The notes: generated by a model from the letters alone, not told the origin. A stretch of DNA of 5,222 nucleotides from Bacteroidota bacterium (GCA_005883855.1 VBAU01000200.1:1-5222), one strand, 5' to 3'; positions 1 to 5,222 are shown, counted from the stretch's first letter. Made by a program: numbers and translations.

Positions 1-944
1 TCCACCATGGCGCCGTTGGTTGTAAATCCCTGCGGAAGTCCCTTGATGGTACCCTGGTAAGTGGCCAACTTACTAGCTATCGAGATTTTGAACACGTTTC
101 GATTACCCGTTACGAGGTATAAGTTACCCGAGGCGTCAGCGATCATATCTCCACCGTACCCCGCACGATTGTGAACAGAATAATTTGCGTTGTTAGCGTC
201 ATCGGTTAGAGCGCCGAGGTCCGCGATCGTTGGATTTTTGTTCGTTGTAAATCGTACCAGGTGATTGGCATCATTTGATAATGCATATCCGTTTCCGTCG
301 CTGGCTATGACCATACGCGGGATTTGGTTTTCTACATCTGCCAATCCTGTTACAAAGCCGAACGGTTCATCTTCGAAATAGTAAATTTTTGGGGTTTTTG
401 ATTTGAGATCAATATAACGGAGCTGGTTTATGCTCATCGGTGTGTAGTATAACCTTTCGTGTTTCTTATCGTAGGCACACGCAGCTGAATTTGTTGCAAA
501 TGGTTTGTCATAAATGCTTTTCCATTCTTTTTTTGCCATGGCAAGATTGGTAAGGCCATTTTCTTTTAGTCGTTTTAGCTGGACAGCGTCCATTGTCAAC
601 ACCTGGGCATTTCCATTTACATCCATTCCAGGCGCACGGTCTTTTGTTGCCAGTTCATCGTCGAGATTGACCACTTTTTTAGTGAGGGCATTATTTGAAT
701 TTGATTCTTTTTTTACTACCGGTTTTCCGGTCCTGGCATTTAAGATTTCGACCTGATCCGAAGTTCTGTAAATGGGTCGCAACTCATCACCAGTAGTAAT
801 GTCAACCAACCGGACCTCTTTCCAACCAGTTTGGCCTTTTTGAGGAGCCGTGATGGCATAACCAGTGATCGGCTTTGCTTTTTGTGCGAACAGACAAGAG
901 GCAAATAAACTTGCAGCTAATAGGGGTAGAAGTTTCCGTTTCAT
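1..944 (-). CDS. Secreted beta-propeller-like protein, C-terminus off the left edge
   Basis: I read this frame by hand from the ATG at 944-942 down to base 1: 314 codons without a stop, so the gene is open at the left edge. Residues 1-20 form a signal peptide (MKRKLLPLL..., ending LFA before Gln21). Cys17 is preceded by F-A-S, a poor lipobox, so I favour signal peptidase I cleavage after Ala20. A charged region (about 35-140) follows. Then come repeats of the type hydrophobic-x-x-D/S-x-x-G-N-x-Y-x-L: 211-234 (MVIASDGNGYAL) and 267-290 (MIADASGNLYLV), 56 residues apart, with another seeming to begin near 303-314 (GFTTNGAMV). This spacing fits blades of an NHL/SMP-30-like or WD-like beta-propeller. 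No catalytic residues are evident, and I do not recognise a named family. Its likely location is the periplasm or outer surface. A binding or scaffold role is inference only. The gene follows a minus-strand gene by 128 bases, but its own leader contains inverted repeats, so it is probably regulated separately. No Shine-Dalgarno sequence precedes the start, which is usual for Bacteroidota. Confidence 0.85.
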   Translation of the reverse strand, partial: MKRKLLPLLAASLFASCLFAQKAKPITGYAITAPQKGQTGWKEVRLVDITTGDELRPIYRTSDQVEILNARTGKPVVKKESNSNNALTKKVVNLDDELATKDRAPGMDVNGNAQVLTMDAVQLKRLKENGLTNLAMAKKEWKSIYDKPFATNSAACAYDKKHERLYYTPMSINQLRYIDLKSKTPKIYYFEDEPFGFVTGLADVENQIPRMVIASDGNGYALSNDANHLVRFTTNKNPTIADLGALTDDANNANYSVHNRAGYGGDMIADASGNLYLVTGNRNVFKISIASKLATYQGTIKGLPQGFTTNGAMV

Positions 945-965
945 AACAAAGAAGGTTTTGGGAAA

Positions 966-995
966 TTAATCTACGATAATTTTCGTTGATCGCAA
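966..995 (-). promoter_or_regulatory. Possible Bacteroidota-type promoter for the propeller gene
   Basis: On the minus strand a TTG at 995-993 is followed after 19 bases by TAGATTAA (973-966), which matches six of eight positions of the Bacteroidota -7 box TAnnTTTG. The spacing is within the usual range. Transcription would start about 20 bases before the ATG, in which case the upstream arm of the 13-bp inverted repeat would lie outside the transcript and act only as DNA. The match is weak. Confidence 0.25.
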
Positions 996-1004
996 AAAAA
1001 TTAT
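976..1004 (-). repeat. Inner 8-bp inverted repeat nested in the leader
   Basis: ATAATTTT (976-983) and AAAATTAT (997-1004) are perfect reverse complements with a 13-base spacer, lying inside the outer 943-1026 repeat. The two dyads are not concentric (centres near 990 and 984.5), so in RNA they would stack as two stems joined by an asymmetric internal loop of 20 and 9 bases. The inner stem is all A/T and could be chance. Confidence 0.35.
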
Positions 1005-1072
1005 TACCAATAGCCTTCTTTGTTATACGAATGGCTTTAAAAGATTAAAGGTCCTTGCGTGTATGGGGTCCC

Positions 1073-1375
1073 TTATTGAACTTTGGTTTTTAGTGATGCT
1101 TCACTTTCGTAGTGCCTGTGCCCTTTCTTATCTACCCAATAATATCTTGAATGATCATCGATGTAGATGGTTTGACCGTTTGGACCCATTTTGTCTTTAT
1201 ATACCTTATCGGTTACTCTTGACTTTCCTTTTGAAGCGACCTCGGCAGTCTTGTTGCCCACGGCCTTTGCGCTTTTCTTAACAGCATGCTCAGTTTTCTC
1301 CACTGCTTGCGCATTTAATGAAATCGAAAGACTTAACAGAAATCCTAACATTAATATTCCGACTAGCTTTTTCAT
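1073..1375 (-). CDS. Small secreted Lys-rich protein with Gly/Tyr-rich tail
   Basis: This 100-residue protein starts with ATG at 1375-1373. Residues 1-24 are a signal peptide (KK at 2-3, hydrophobic core LVGILMLGFLLSLSISL, cleavage near LNAQA). Residues 26-58 are rich in Lys, Ala and Val with few helix breakers and probably form an amphipathic helix, loosely histone H1-like in composition. The tail from about 58 to 90 (KVYKDKMGPNGQTIYI, then SRYYWVDKKGHRHYES) holds two short aromatic beta-hairpin-like units of the type G-x-x-I-Y-I-D and Y-Y-x-V-D-K-K-G-x-x-x-Y. That pattern recalls the small 'PBCV-specific basic adaptor' type repeat and similar tails on small Bacteroidota exported proteins; this is a resemblance by eye, not a search result. 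The function is unknown. The strongly basic mature protein suggests binding to an anionic partner such as envelope polymer, polyphosphate or nucleic acid, which is speculation. It is divergent from the deacetylase gene, and no clear terminator follows it. Confidence 0.8.
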   Translation of the reverse strand: MKKLVGILMLGFLLSLSISLNAQAVEKTEHAVKKSAKAVGNKTAEVASKGKSRVTDKVYKDKMGPNGQTIYIDDHSRYYWVDKKGHRHYESEASLKTKVQ

Positions 1376-1388
1376 AAATTCAAGTTTT

Positions 1389-1417
1389 AATGTTTTCTAT
1401 GATACTTCAAAAACATT
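1389..1417. repeat. 8-bp inverted repeat in the divergent intergenic region
   Basis: AATGTTTT (1389-1396) and AAAACATT (1410-1417) are perfect reverse complements with a 13-base spacer. The dyad lies 14 bases upstream of the start of the small secreted protein, so it could be a leader hairpin for that gene or an operator. The arms are A/T-rich and the function is inferred. Confidence 0.35.
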
Positions 1418-1442
1418 GCCAGTCATATCCGGTACCCCTGAC

Positions 1443-1461
1443 AATTAAACGTGCTTTAATT
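1443..1461. promoter_or_regulatory. 7-bp dyad overlapping a possible -7 box upstream of the deacetylase gene
   Basis: AATTAAA (1443-1449) and TTTAATT (1455-1461) form a perfect dyad with a 5-base centre. Its right arm overlaps TAATTTTA (1457-1464), a seven-of-eight match to the Bacteroidota -7 element TAnnTTTG on the plus strand, 17 bases before the ATG at 1482. I find no TTG at the expected -33 distance. An operator over the promoter is plausible but unproven. Confidence 0.3.
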
Positions 1462-1481
1462 TTAGTAGCCAAAAGGCCGAT

Positions 1482-2405
1482 ATGAAAAAAATATTATGTT
1501 GCGTTTTTTCTTTGCAGCTACTCGCTACCCATGCGCAAAAAACTCTTCAGGAGAAACTAGGCTACTCAAAAGACAGCAAGCTGCTCATTCTCCACGCTGA
1601 TGATCTCGGCATGTCTCATTCCGAAAACTCAGCGACGATCTATGGAATGGAACACGGTTCCATAAATTCGGCGAGTATTATGGTTCCCACGCCATGGTTT
1701 CCTGAAATAGCAGCCTACGCACGTGCTCATCCAATGGCCGATTTGGGATTGCACCTTACACTTACAAGCGAATGGAACTATTTGAAATGGGGGCCCGTGG
1801 CCTCAAAATCAGAGGTGCCAGGGCTGGTCAACAATAATGGCTTCTTATTTTCCTCCGTTGATTCGGTTCACAGATCGGCGACAACAGAGGAAGTGGAAAA
1901 AGAATTGCGCGCTCAAATTGAAAAGGCGAGACAATTCGGCGTCGATTTCACGCACCTGGATTCGCATATGGGGACCATCTTTGCCAAGCCCGAATTCTTG
2001 AAGGTGCTGATAAAACTTGGCAGAGAATATAAAATTCCTGTATTGCTGAGCAAGGCTGTGTTCCTCGCAGTATTTGATGTAAATCTCGATACCTTAACAA
2101 CGGACAAGGACGTGTTACTCGACATGATATACATGGCTACCTCCCAAGATTATAAGGGTGGAATGGAAAACTATTATACCCACGTTTTGAAAACACTACA
2201 ACCCGGTGTCAGTATGCTCATATTCCATGCAGGCTATGATGACAGCGAGATGAAAGCAGCAACAATTGATCACGTTGATTTTGGTGCAGCCTGGAGGCAA
2301 GCGGATTTTAATTTCTTTACCAGTGAAAACTGCAAAAGGCTTTTGAAAGAAAATAATATCCATTTAGTTACCTGGCGCGAAATAAGGGATAAAGTGTTGA
2401 GATGA
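1482..2405 (+). CDS. Secreted YdjC/ChbG-family carbohydrate deacetylase
   Basis: This 307-residue protein starts at the ATG at 1482, which gives a clean signal peptide (MKKILCCVFSLQLLATHA, cleavage before Gln19). AAAAGG at 1471-1476 is a weak ribosome-binding site. The mature part matches the YdjC-like/ChbG deacetylases: HADDLGMS at 38-45 (family N-A-D-D-F/L-G, catalytic and metal Asp), GLHLTLT at 89-95 (His91, probable metal ligand), THLDSHMG at 157-164 (His158 and His162, probable metal and active-site His), and IFHAGYDD at 247-254. Members use a divalent metal to remove N-acetyl groups from oligosaccharides; Escherichia coli ChbG acts on acetylated chitobiose. At 307 residues it is longer than the roughly 250 of cytosolic ChbG, partly because of the signal peptide and about 15 linker residues, so it should act in the periplasm or outside. 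There is no chitinase, transporter or phosphorylase beside it to indicate the substrate. The family call is secure; the substrate is unknown. Confidence 0.9.
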   Translation: MKKILCCVFSLQLLATHAQKTLQEKLGYSKDSKLLILHADDLGMSHSENSATIYGMEHGSINSASIMVPTPWFPEIAAYARAHPMADLGLHLTLTSEWNYLKWGPVASKSEVPGLVNNNGFLFSSVDSVHRSATTEEVEKELRAQIEKARQFGVDFTHLDSHMGTIFAKPEFLKVLIKLGREYKIPVLLSKAVFLAVFDVNLDTLTTDKDVLLDMIYMATSQDYKGGMENYYTHVLKTLQPGVSMLIFHAGYDDSEMKAATIDHVDFGAAWRQADFNFFTSENCKRLLKENNIHLVTWREIRDKVLR

Positions 2406-2495
2406 GACCTTTAATTTGAATTTGCTCTTCATGCTTGATTTCAAGGCTTCTTGGCGGGTTTCTTCCGTCTGCGACCCTTTCTTTTTCTTAAAAGT

Positions 2496-2528
2496 TTGCC
2501 ATGTACGTCTCATTATTTTGTAATTTCA
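2496..2528 (+). promoter_or_regulatory. Possible promoter for the lipoprotein gene
   Basis: TTG at 2496-2498 (within TTTG 2495-2498) is followed after 22 bases by TAATTTCA (2521-2528), a six-of-eight match to TAnnTTTG, ending 18 bases before the ATG at 2547. An overlapping TTATTTTG (2513-2520) is a better box but sits too close to the TTG. The layout fits a Bacteroidota promoter, but the evidence is weak. Confidence 0.3.
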
Positions 2529-2546
2529 CACATTCATTTCGCTGGC

Positions 2547-2993
2547 ATGAAAAAAATTCTGTCTGCTTGTTTATTTTTCTTTTTCCTATTAGCTGCTTGT
2601 CGAAAAACCAGCACGCAATCGAGTGACATGCTTGGATCATGGAAACTCATCCAGGTTTACGATAAAAACACTAATACACCCATATTGCCACTGGCATCAT
2701 CAAACATAGACGTGGTACTAACATTTTTAAGCAGCAAAAACTTCGCGGGTCACACATTGAGAAATAGCATAAGCGATGGAACCTATCAGCAAAATGGAAG
2801 TGAAATTATCTTCAAAGGTTTTTCCATGACAAAAATTGCGGAGGACCAGTGGGGTGGGAGCTTCCTCTCAGTTTTGACAGCGTGTTCACTACAATCTACT
2901 GCTGCCTGTTCTCCATCTATCATTTCCCTGCAGGGAAATGTGATGACTATTCATACATCCCTTCGGTACGATGTCATGTTGAAGAAAATCTAA
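2547..2993 (+). CDS. Small lipoprotein, META/HslJ-like or lipocalin-like domain
   Basis: The frame is open from farther upstream, with a TTG at 2451, but the true start is the ATG at 2547. It gives a textbook lipoprotein signal: MKK, hydrophobic ILSACLFFFFLL, lipobox L15-A16-A17 and lipidated Cys18. The protein has 148 residues. The sequence after Cys (RKTSTQSS) lacks the acidic run of the Bacteroidota surface-export signal, so it probably stays on the periplasmic side of the outer membrane. The mature part begins with LGSWKLIQV (29-37), typical of small META and lipocalin-like beta barrels. Then come VVLTFLSSKNFAG (56-68), a GTY turn with EIIFKGFSMTKIA (78-98, like the 'Y...g..i.f..m..T' core of META/HslJ domains), FLSVL (106-110), and a final strand pair ISLQGNVMTI (126-135) and YDVMLKKI. 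Cys113 and Cys121 could form a disulphide. The fold is recognised by pattern only, and the function is unknown. The 3' end overlaps the convergent exopolyphosphatase gene by 4 bases and contains a 20-bp perfect palindrome. Confidence 0.8.
   Translation: MKKILSACLFFFFLLAACRKTSTQSSDMLGSWKLIQVYDKNTNTPILPLASSNIDVVLTFLSSKNFAGHTLRNSISDGTYQQNGSEIIFKGFSMTKIAEDQWGGSFLSVLTACSLQSTAACSPSIISLQGNVMTIHTSLRYDVMLKKI
2921..2940. repeat. 20-bp perfect palindrome inside the lipoprotein gene
   Basis: CATTTCCCTG (2921-2930) is followed immediately by its exact reverse complement CAGGGAAATG (2931-2940), centred on CTGCAG. With a two-base bulge the pairing can continue through ATCA (2919-2922) and TGAT (2941-2944). 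It lies in codons 125-131 (IISLQGN), about 50 bases before the lipoprotein stop and about 50 bases past the stop of the convergent ppx. No T-run follows on either strand, so it is not a standard intrinsic terminator. Confidence 0.6.
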
Positions 2994-3898
2994 GTCTTGA
3001 ATACATCACTTGCAGTTTGTGATTTCACTTCCTCGTATAGAGTGTGAATTAGCCCGTCGGCTAACCCGATCTTTGGGACGAATATTTCTTCGGTGTCCGT
3101 CCATCGCATTACGTTAATGTAGATCAGCAATGCTGGTACAATTACATCAGCCCTGTCTTCCCGCATGTGATAAAGAGCTATGCGTTGAGGTACAGAAAGA
3201 ATGCTAAACTCTTTATAATAATCGCGTAAAAGCTCCAGGGAAAGAGGCTTTCCTTCTTTTCGTTTTGACAGGGAAAATATTTTGTTGATGTTGCCACCGG
3301 AACCGATAGCGGTGACGTGATGATAACCTTTTGTTTTGGTCTTGATAAATTCCTTCATCTCGTCCCAGTGTGATTCCGTCACCTGGTTTTTCAACAACCG
3401 GATGGTTCCGATATCAAATGACTCCTTAAAAACAAGTTTTCCATCACTAAAAAAGGTGAGCTCGGTACTTCCACCACCTACATCAATGTATAAATAGGAT
3501 TCATCCTTGCTAAGGTTTTCTGCGACATGGTTCTCATATATGAGCGAGGCCTCCTGTTGTCCGCTTATGATCTCAATTTCAATTCCTGTCTCAGCTTTTA
3601 TTTTCTTGATGATCTCTGTTGCATTCACGGCATCGCGCATGGCGGATGTAGCACAGGCCTTCAGATGTTTTACTTCATATACATCCAGGAGGTATTTATA
3701 TGATTTGATCGTCTTAATGATCTTATCTGTGCGCGAAGGGGAGATCTCGCCTTTATCAAACACATCAAAACCCAATCGAAGGGGAACACGTACCAGGGCC
3801 ATTTTTATGAATTCGGGGTTAGCTTTCGTGCCGGGGACAACGTCACTGATCAATAACCTCGCTGCATTACTTCCTATATCAATGGCTGCCAATCTCAC
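2990..3898 (-). CDS. ppx: Exopolyphosphatase, short Ppx/GppA-family phosphatase
   Basis: This 302-residue protein starts with GTG at 3898-3896. An in-frame TGA lies three codons upstream, so no earlier start is possible. It has the ASKHA-type actin-like fold of Ppx/GppA: phosphate-1 loop AAIDIGSNAARLLI (4-17), ATSAMRDA (83-90), SGQQEA (112-117) with the presumed catalytic Glu116, phosphate-2 loop IDVGGGSTEL (138-147), IGSGGN (198-203), and the RADVIVPA and GLADGLI signatures (249-256, 278-284). These enzymes release phosphate from polyphosphate ends; relatives can also hydrolyse the (p)ppGpp pentaphosphate. Escherichia coli Ppx is about 500 residues with an HD-like C-terminal half; this one has only the two N-terminal domains, the common short form. 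It overlaps the end of ppk1 by 20 bases, which implies an operon and probably translational coupling, with only a weak GAAG before the GTG. Ppx versus guanosine-pentaphosphatase activity cannot be told from sequence, but the ppk1 neighbour favours Ppx. Confidence 0.93.
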   Translation of the reverse strand: MRLAAIDIGSNAARLLISDVVPGTKANPEFIKMALVRVPLRLGFDVFDKGEISPSRTDKIIKTIKSYKYLLDVYEVKHLKACATSAMRDAVNATEIIKKIKAETGIEIEIISGQQEASLIYENHVAENLSKDESYLYIDVGGGSTELTFFSDGKLVFKESFDIGTIRLLKNQVTESHWDEMKEFIKTKTKGYHHVTAIGSGGNINKIFSLSKRKEGKPLSLELLRDYYKEFSILSVPQRIALYHMREDRADVIVPALLIYINVMRWTDTEEIFVPKIGLADGLIHTLYEEVKSQTASDVFKT

Positions 3899-5222
3899 TA
3901 TGCTTCAAAATTTTTTTTGCGAGAAACTGGTAAGTCTCAACCTGTGAGCGTATTTTCTTTTTTCCTTTCGAGGACACGTAGTCGTTGCTCAATTCATTAT
4001 TTAACCATCGGGCCTTAACGTTATCGTTCAACTGGATGTTCAGGATATTTTTTAGTTGTTTTTTTATTCCCTCTTCGGTTATTGGGCAAGTTGCCTCCAC
4101 ACGATGATCAAGGTTACGCACCATCCAGTCGGCCGAAGATATATAAACTTTCTCTTTGCCATTGTTGTGAAATACCCACACTCTTGCATGCTCCAGGTAT
4201 TCATCAACGATGCTGATTGCTGTTATCGGTTTCTTGAATTTTGGATTTTCAGATAACATGCAAAATATTCCGCGCACGATCAATTTGATTTCAACACCTT
4301 CCTTTGCGGCATCGTATAGCCTATCGATGAGATCCTCATCCGAAAGTGAGTTCATTTTTAATAGAAGAGACGCAGGTTTTTTTTGCTTCGCATTTTTGAT
4401 CTCATTGTTGATTAGCTTATGCAATTGCTTGCGAAGCATGATAGGGCTTGGTAGAATTGTCTTGCAAGCTTTTAAGAAATGATCTCCGCCTTTTGGTTGC
4501 TCCAGGAAATTAAAAATCCGGTTTGCATCAGCCATGATTTTTTGATTCGAGGTGAGCAGGCAGTGATCGGCGTAAACCATTGCAGTTTTTTCATTGAGAT
4601 TGCCGGTGCTCACAAACCCATAGTATGTATTTCGATCGTTAGTCCTTTTTTTGATCACACAAAGCTTCGCATGCATTTTCATGTCAGAGATACCTGTCAA
4701 GACCCTTGCGCCTTCATCTTCCAGCCGGTCCTTCCAGTCGAGGTTGGCCTCCTCATCAAACCGTGCACGTAGTTCCAGCATCACTGTAACATGCTTCCCA
4801 TTTCGGGCTGCATTGATCAGGGCATTTATGATCTTTGATTGATAAGCGAGCCTGTAACACGTGATCTTTATACTTGTGACATCCGGATCGACCGCCGCCT
4901 CGCGTAAGAGATCGATCACCGGGCTAAAAGAATGATAGGGAAAATGAAGCATTACGTCTTTGTCCATGACAACATCACTTATTCTTTCATCTACAAGCAA
5001 AGGATGGACGAACGGTTTTCGGCGATTACTTTTCTTCGCGAATACGGATTCAGGAAAATCCATGAAGTGACGAAAGTTATGGATGCGGGCTCCGGGAATT
5101 AGATTATCCCGCTTCGAAAGATTCATTCGGCGGATCAAATACTCAAGAAGGGCTGGGTCCATTTCGCGATCGTAGACAAAGCGAACCGGTTTTCCTTTGC
5201 GGCGGTTCTTTAAACCCTTTTC
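3879..5222 (-). CDS. ppk1: Polyphosphate kinase Ppk1, N-terminus off the right edge
   Basis: The frame is open to the right edge and has 447 visible codons. An ATG at 5162 is internal, because the 20 codons before it (…RRKGKPVRFVYDRE) also match Ppk1. Full-length enzymes have about 690 residues, so roughly the first third (N domain and part of H) is missing. Counting from the first visible codon, the sequence shows the end of the H domain (LIPGARIHNFRHFMDFP, about 41-57), the C1 domain with TSIKITCYRLAYQS (96-109), and MKMHAKL with His184, the equivalent of Escherichia coli His435 that is phosphorylated during catalysis. STGNLNEKTAMVYADH (185-220 region) follows. The C2 domain has YLEHARVWVF with His345 (equivalent of His592) and SSADWMVRNLDHRVE. 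The C-terminus ends NNELSNDYV followed by a basic tail. The enzyme reversibly transfers the ATP gamma-phosphate to growing polyphosphate, usually at the inner membrane. No key residue is missing. It is co-transcribed with ppx downstream; the promoter is outside the window. Confidence 0.97.
   Translation of the reverse strand, partial: EKGLKNRRKGKPVRFVYDREMDPALLEYLIRRMNLSKRDNLIPGARIHNFRHFMDFPESVFAKKSNRRKPFVHPLLVDERISDVVMDKDVMLHFPYHSFSPVIDLLREAAVDPDVTSIKITCYRLAYQSKIINALINAARNGKHVTVMLELRARFDEEANLDWKDRLEDEGARVLTGISDMKMHAKLCVIKKRTNDRNTYYGFVSTGNLNEKTAMVYADHCLLTSNQKIMADANRIFNFLEQPKGGDHFLKACKTILPSPIMLRKQLHKLINNEIKNAKQKKPASLLLKMNSLSDEDLIDRLYDAAKEGVEIKLIVRGIFCMLSENPKFKKPITAISIVDEYLEHARVWVFHNNGKEKVYISSADWMVRNLDHRVEATCPITEEGIKKQLKNILNIQLNDNVKARWLNNELSNDYVSSKGKKKIRSQVETYQFLAKKILKHSEIGSH

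Larger units (their letters stand above)
943..1026 (-). repeat. Outer 13-bp perfect inverted repeat spanning the leader and start codon of the propeller gene
   Basis: ATAACAAAGAAGG at 943-955 and its exact reverse complement CCTTCTTTGTTAT at 1014-1026 are separated by 58 bases. Neither arm extends further. In minus-strand RNA the upstream arm would pair with the bases just before the initiator AUG and with its A and U. This could be a translation-controlling stem, or a DNA-level operator pair. The dyad is seen directly; the function is inference. Confidence 0.6.

Noticed and set aside
718..731. ACCGG-TTTT-CCGGT hairpin in the propeller gene
   Set aside because: A five-pair stem inside a coding region is common by chance and is explained by the Thr-Gly-Lys-Pro codons.
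514..756. 80-codon plus-strand frame in the left region
   Set aside because: It is antisense to the propeller gene, which has a signal peptide and repeats over the same bases.
943..1026. An 84-base MITE-like element with 13-bp terminal inverted repeats
   Set aside because: No target-site duplication flanks it (GTTTC on the left, ACGAA on the right), the left arm runs into the start codon of a sound gene, and no second copy is in the window.
1035..1050. Hairpin CTTTAA-AAGA-TTAAAG as terminator of the small secreted protein gene
   Set aside because: The stem is six A/T-rich pairs and no T-run follows on the minus strand, so it is too weak to call a terminator.
2406..2450. CTTGA-TT-TCAAG dyad as terminator of the deacetylase gene
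   Set aside because: The two-base centre leaves only three or four usable pairs and no T-run follows, so it does not support a terminator.
2451..2546. N-terminal extension of the lipoprotein from a TTG at 2451
   Set aside because: It would bury an ideal lipoprotein signal peptide 32 residues inside the protein and would cover the likely promoter; the ATG at 2547 is the better start.
3533..3544. 12-bp palindrome CTCATATATGAG in ppx
   Set aside because: A 12-bp palindrome is expected about once in a window of this length, and it lies in well-conserved coding sequence.
3507..3947. 146-codon plus-strand frame opposite ppx and the ppk1 end
   Set aside because: It is antisense to two genes with full family motifs and has no recognisable domain; it is a shadow frame.

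Overview
The window looks like a piece of a Bacteroidota chromosome. Moderate-to-low GC, near-absent Shine-Dalgarno sequences, exported proteins with short signal peptides ending before Gln (…FA|Q, …HA|Q), and the strong Bacteroidota flavour of the Ppk1/Ppx pair all point that way. Chitinophagales or Cytophagales seems most likely, but this is inference from protein style, not from a marker gene. No mobile element, CRISPR array, rRNA or tRNA is visible. All intergenic gaps are shorter than 150 bases.

Layout, left to right. (1) Bases 1-944, minus strand: a secreted protein with beta-propeller-like repeats; its C-terminus lies beyond the left edge. Its leader (943-1026) holds a 13-bp perfect inverted repeat that reaches the start codon and encloses a second 8-bp dyad. 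(2) 1073-1375, minus: a 100-residue secreted Lys-rich protein with a conserved-looking Gly/Tyr-rich tail. (3) 1482-2405, plus, divergent from (2) across a 106-base gap with two small dyads: a secreted YdjC/ChbG-family carbohydrate deacetylase. (4) 2547-2993, plus: a small lipoprotein with a META/HslJ-like or lipocalin-like beta fold, carrying a 20-bp perfect palindrome near its 3' end. (5) 2990-3898, minus: a short Ppx/GppA-family exopolyphosphatase that overlaps the lipoprotein gene tail-to-tail by 4 bases. (6) 3879-5222, minus: the C-terminal two thirds of polyphosphate kinase Ppk1, running off the right edge and overlapping ppx by 20 bases.

How they work together. The one clear functional unit is ppk1-ppx: Ppk1 makes polyphosphate from ATP and Ppx degrades it, and the overlapping reading frames imply co-transcription and probably translational coupling. 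The other four genes all encode exported envelope or periplasmic proteins and show no obvious shared pathway. I see no strong case for a new defence or mobile system. The best non-coding signals are the structured leader at 943-1026 and the palindrome at 2921-2940.
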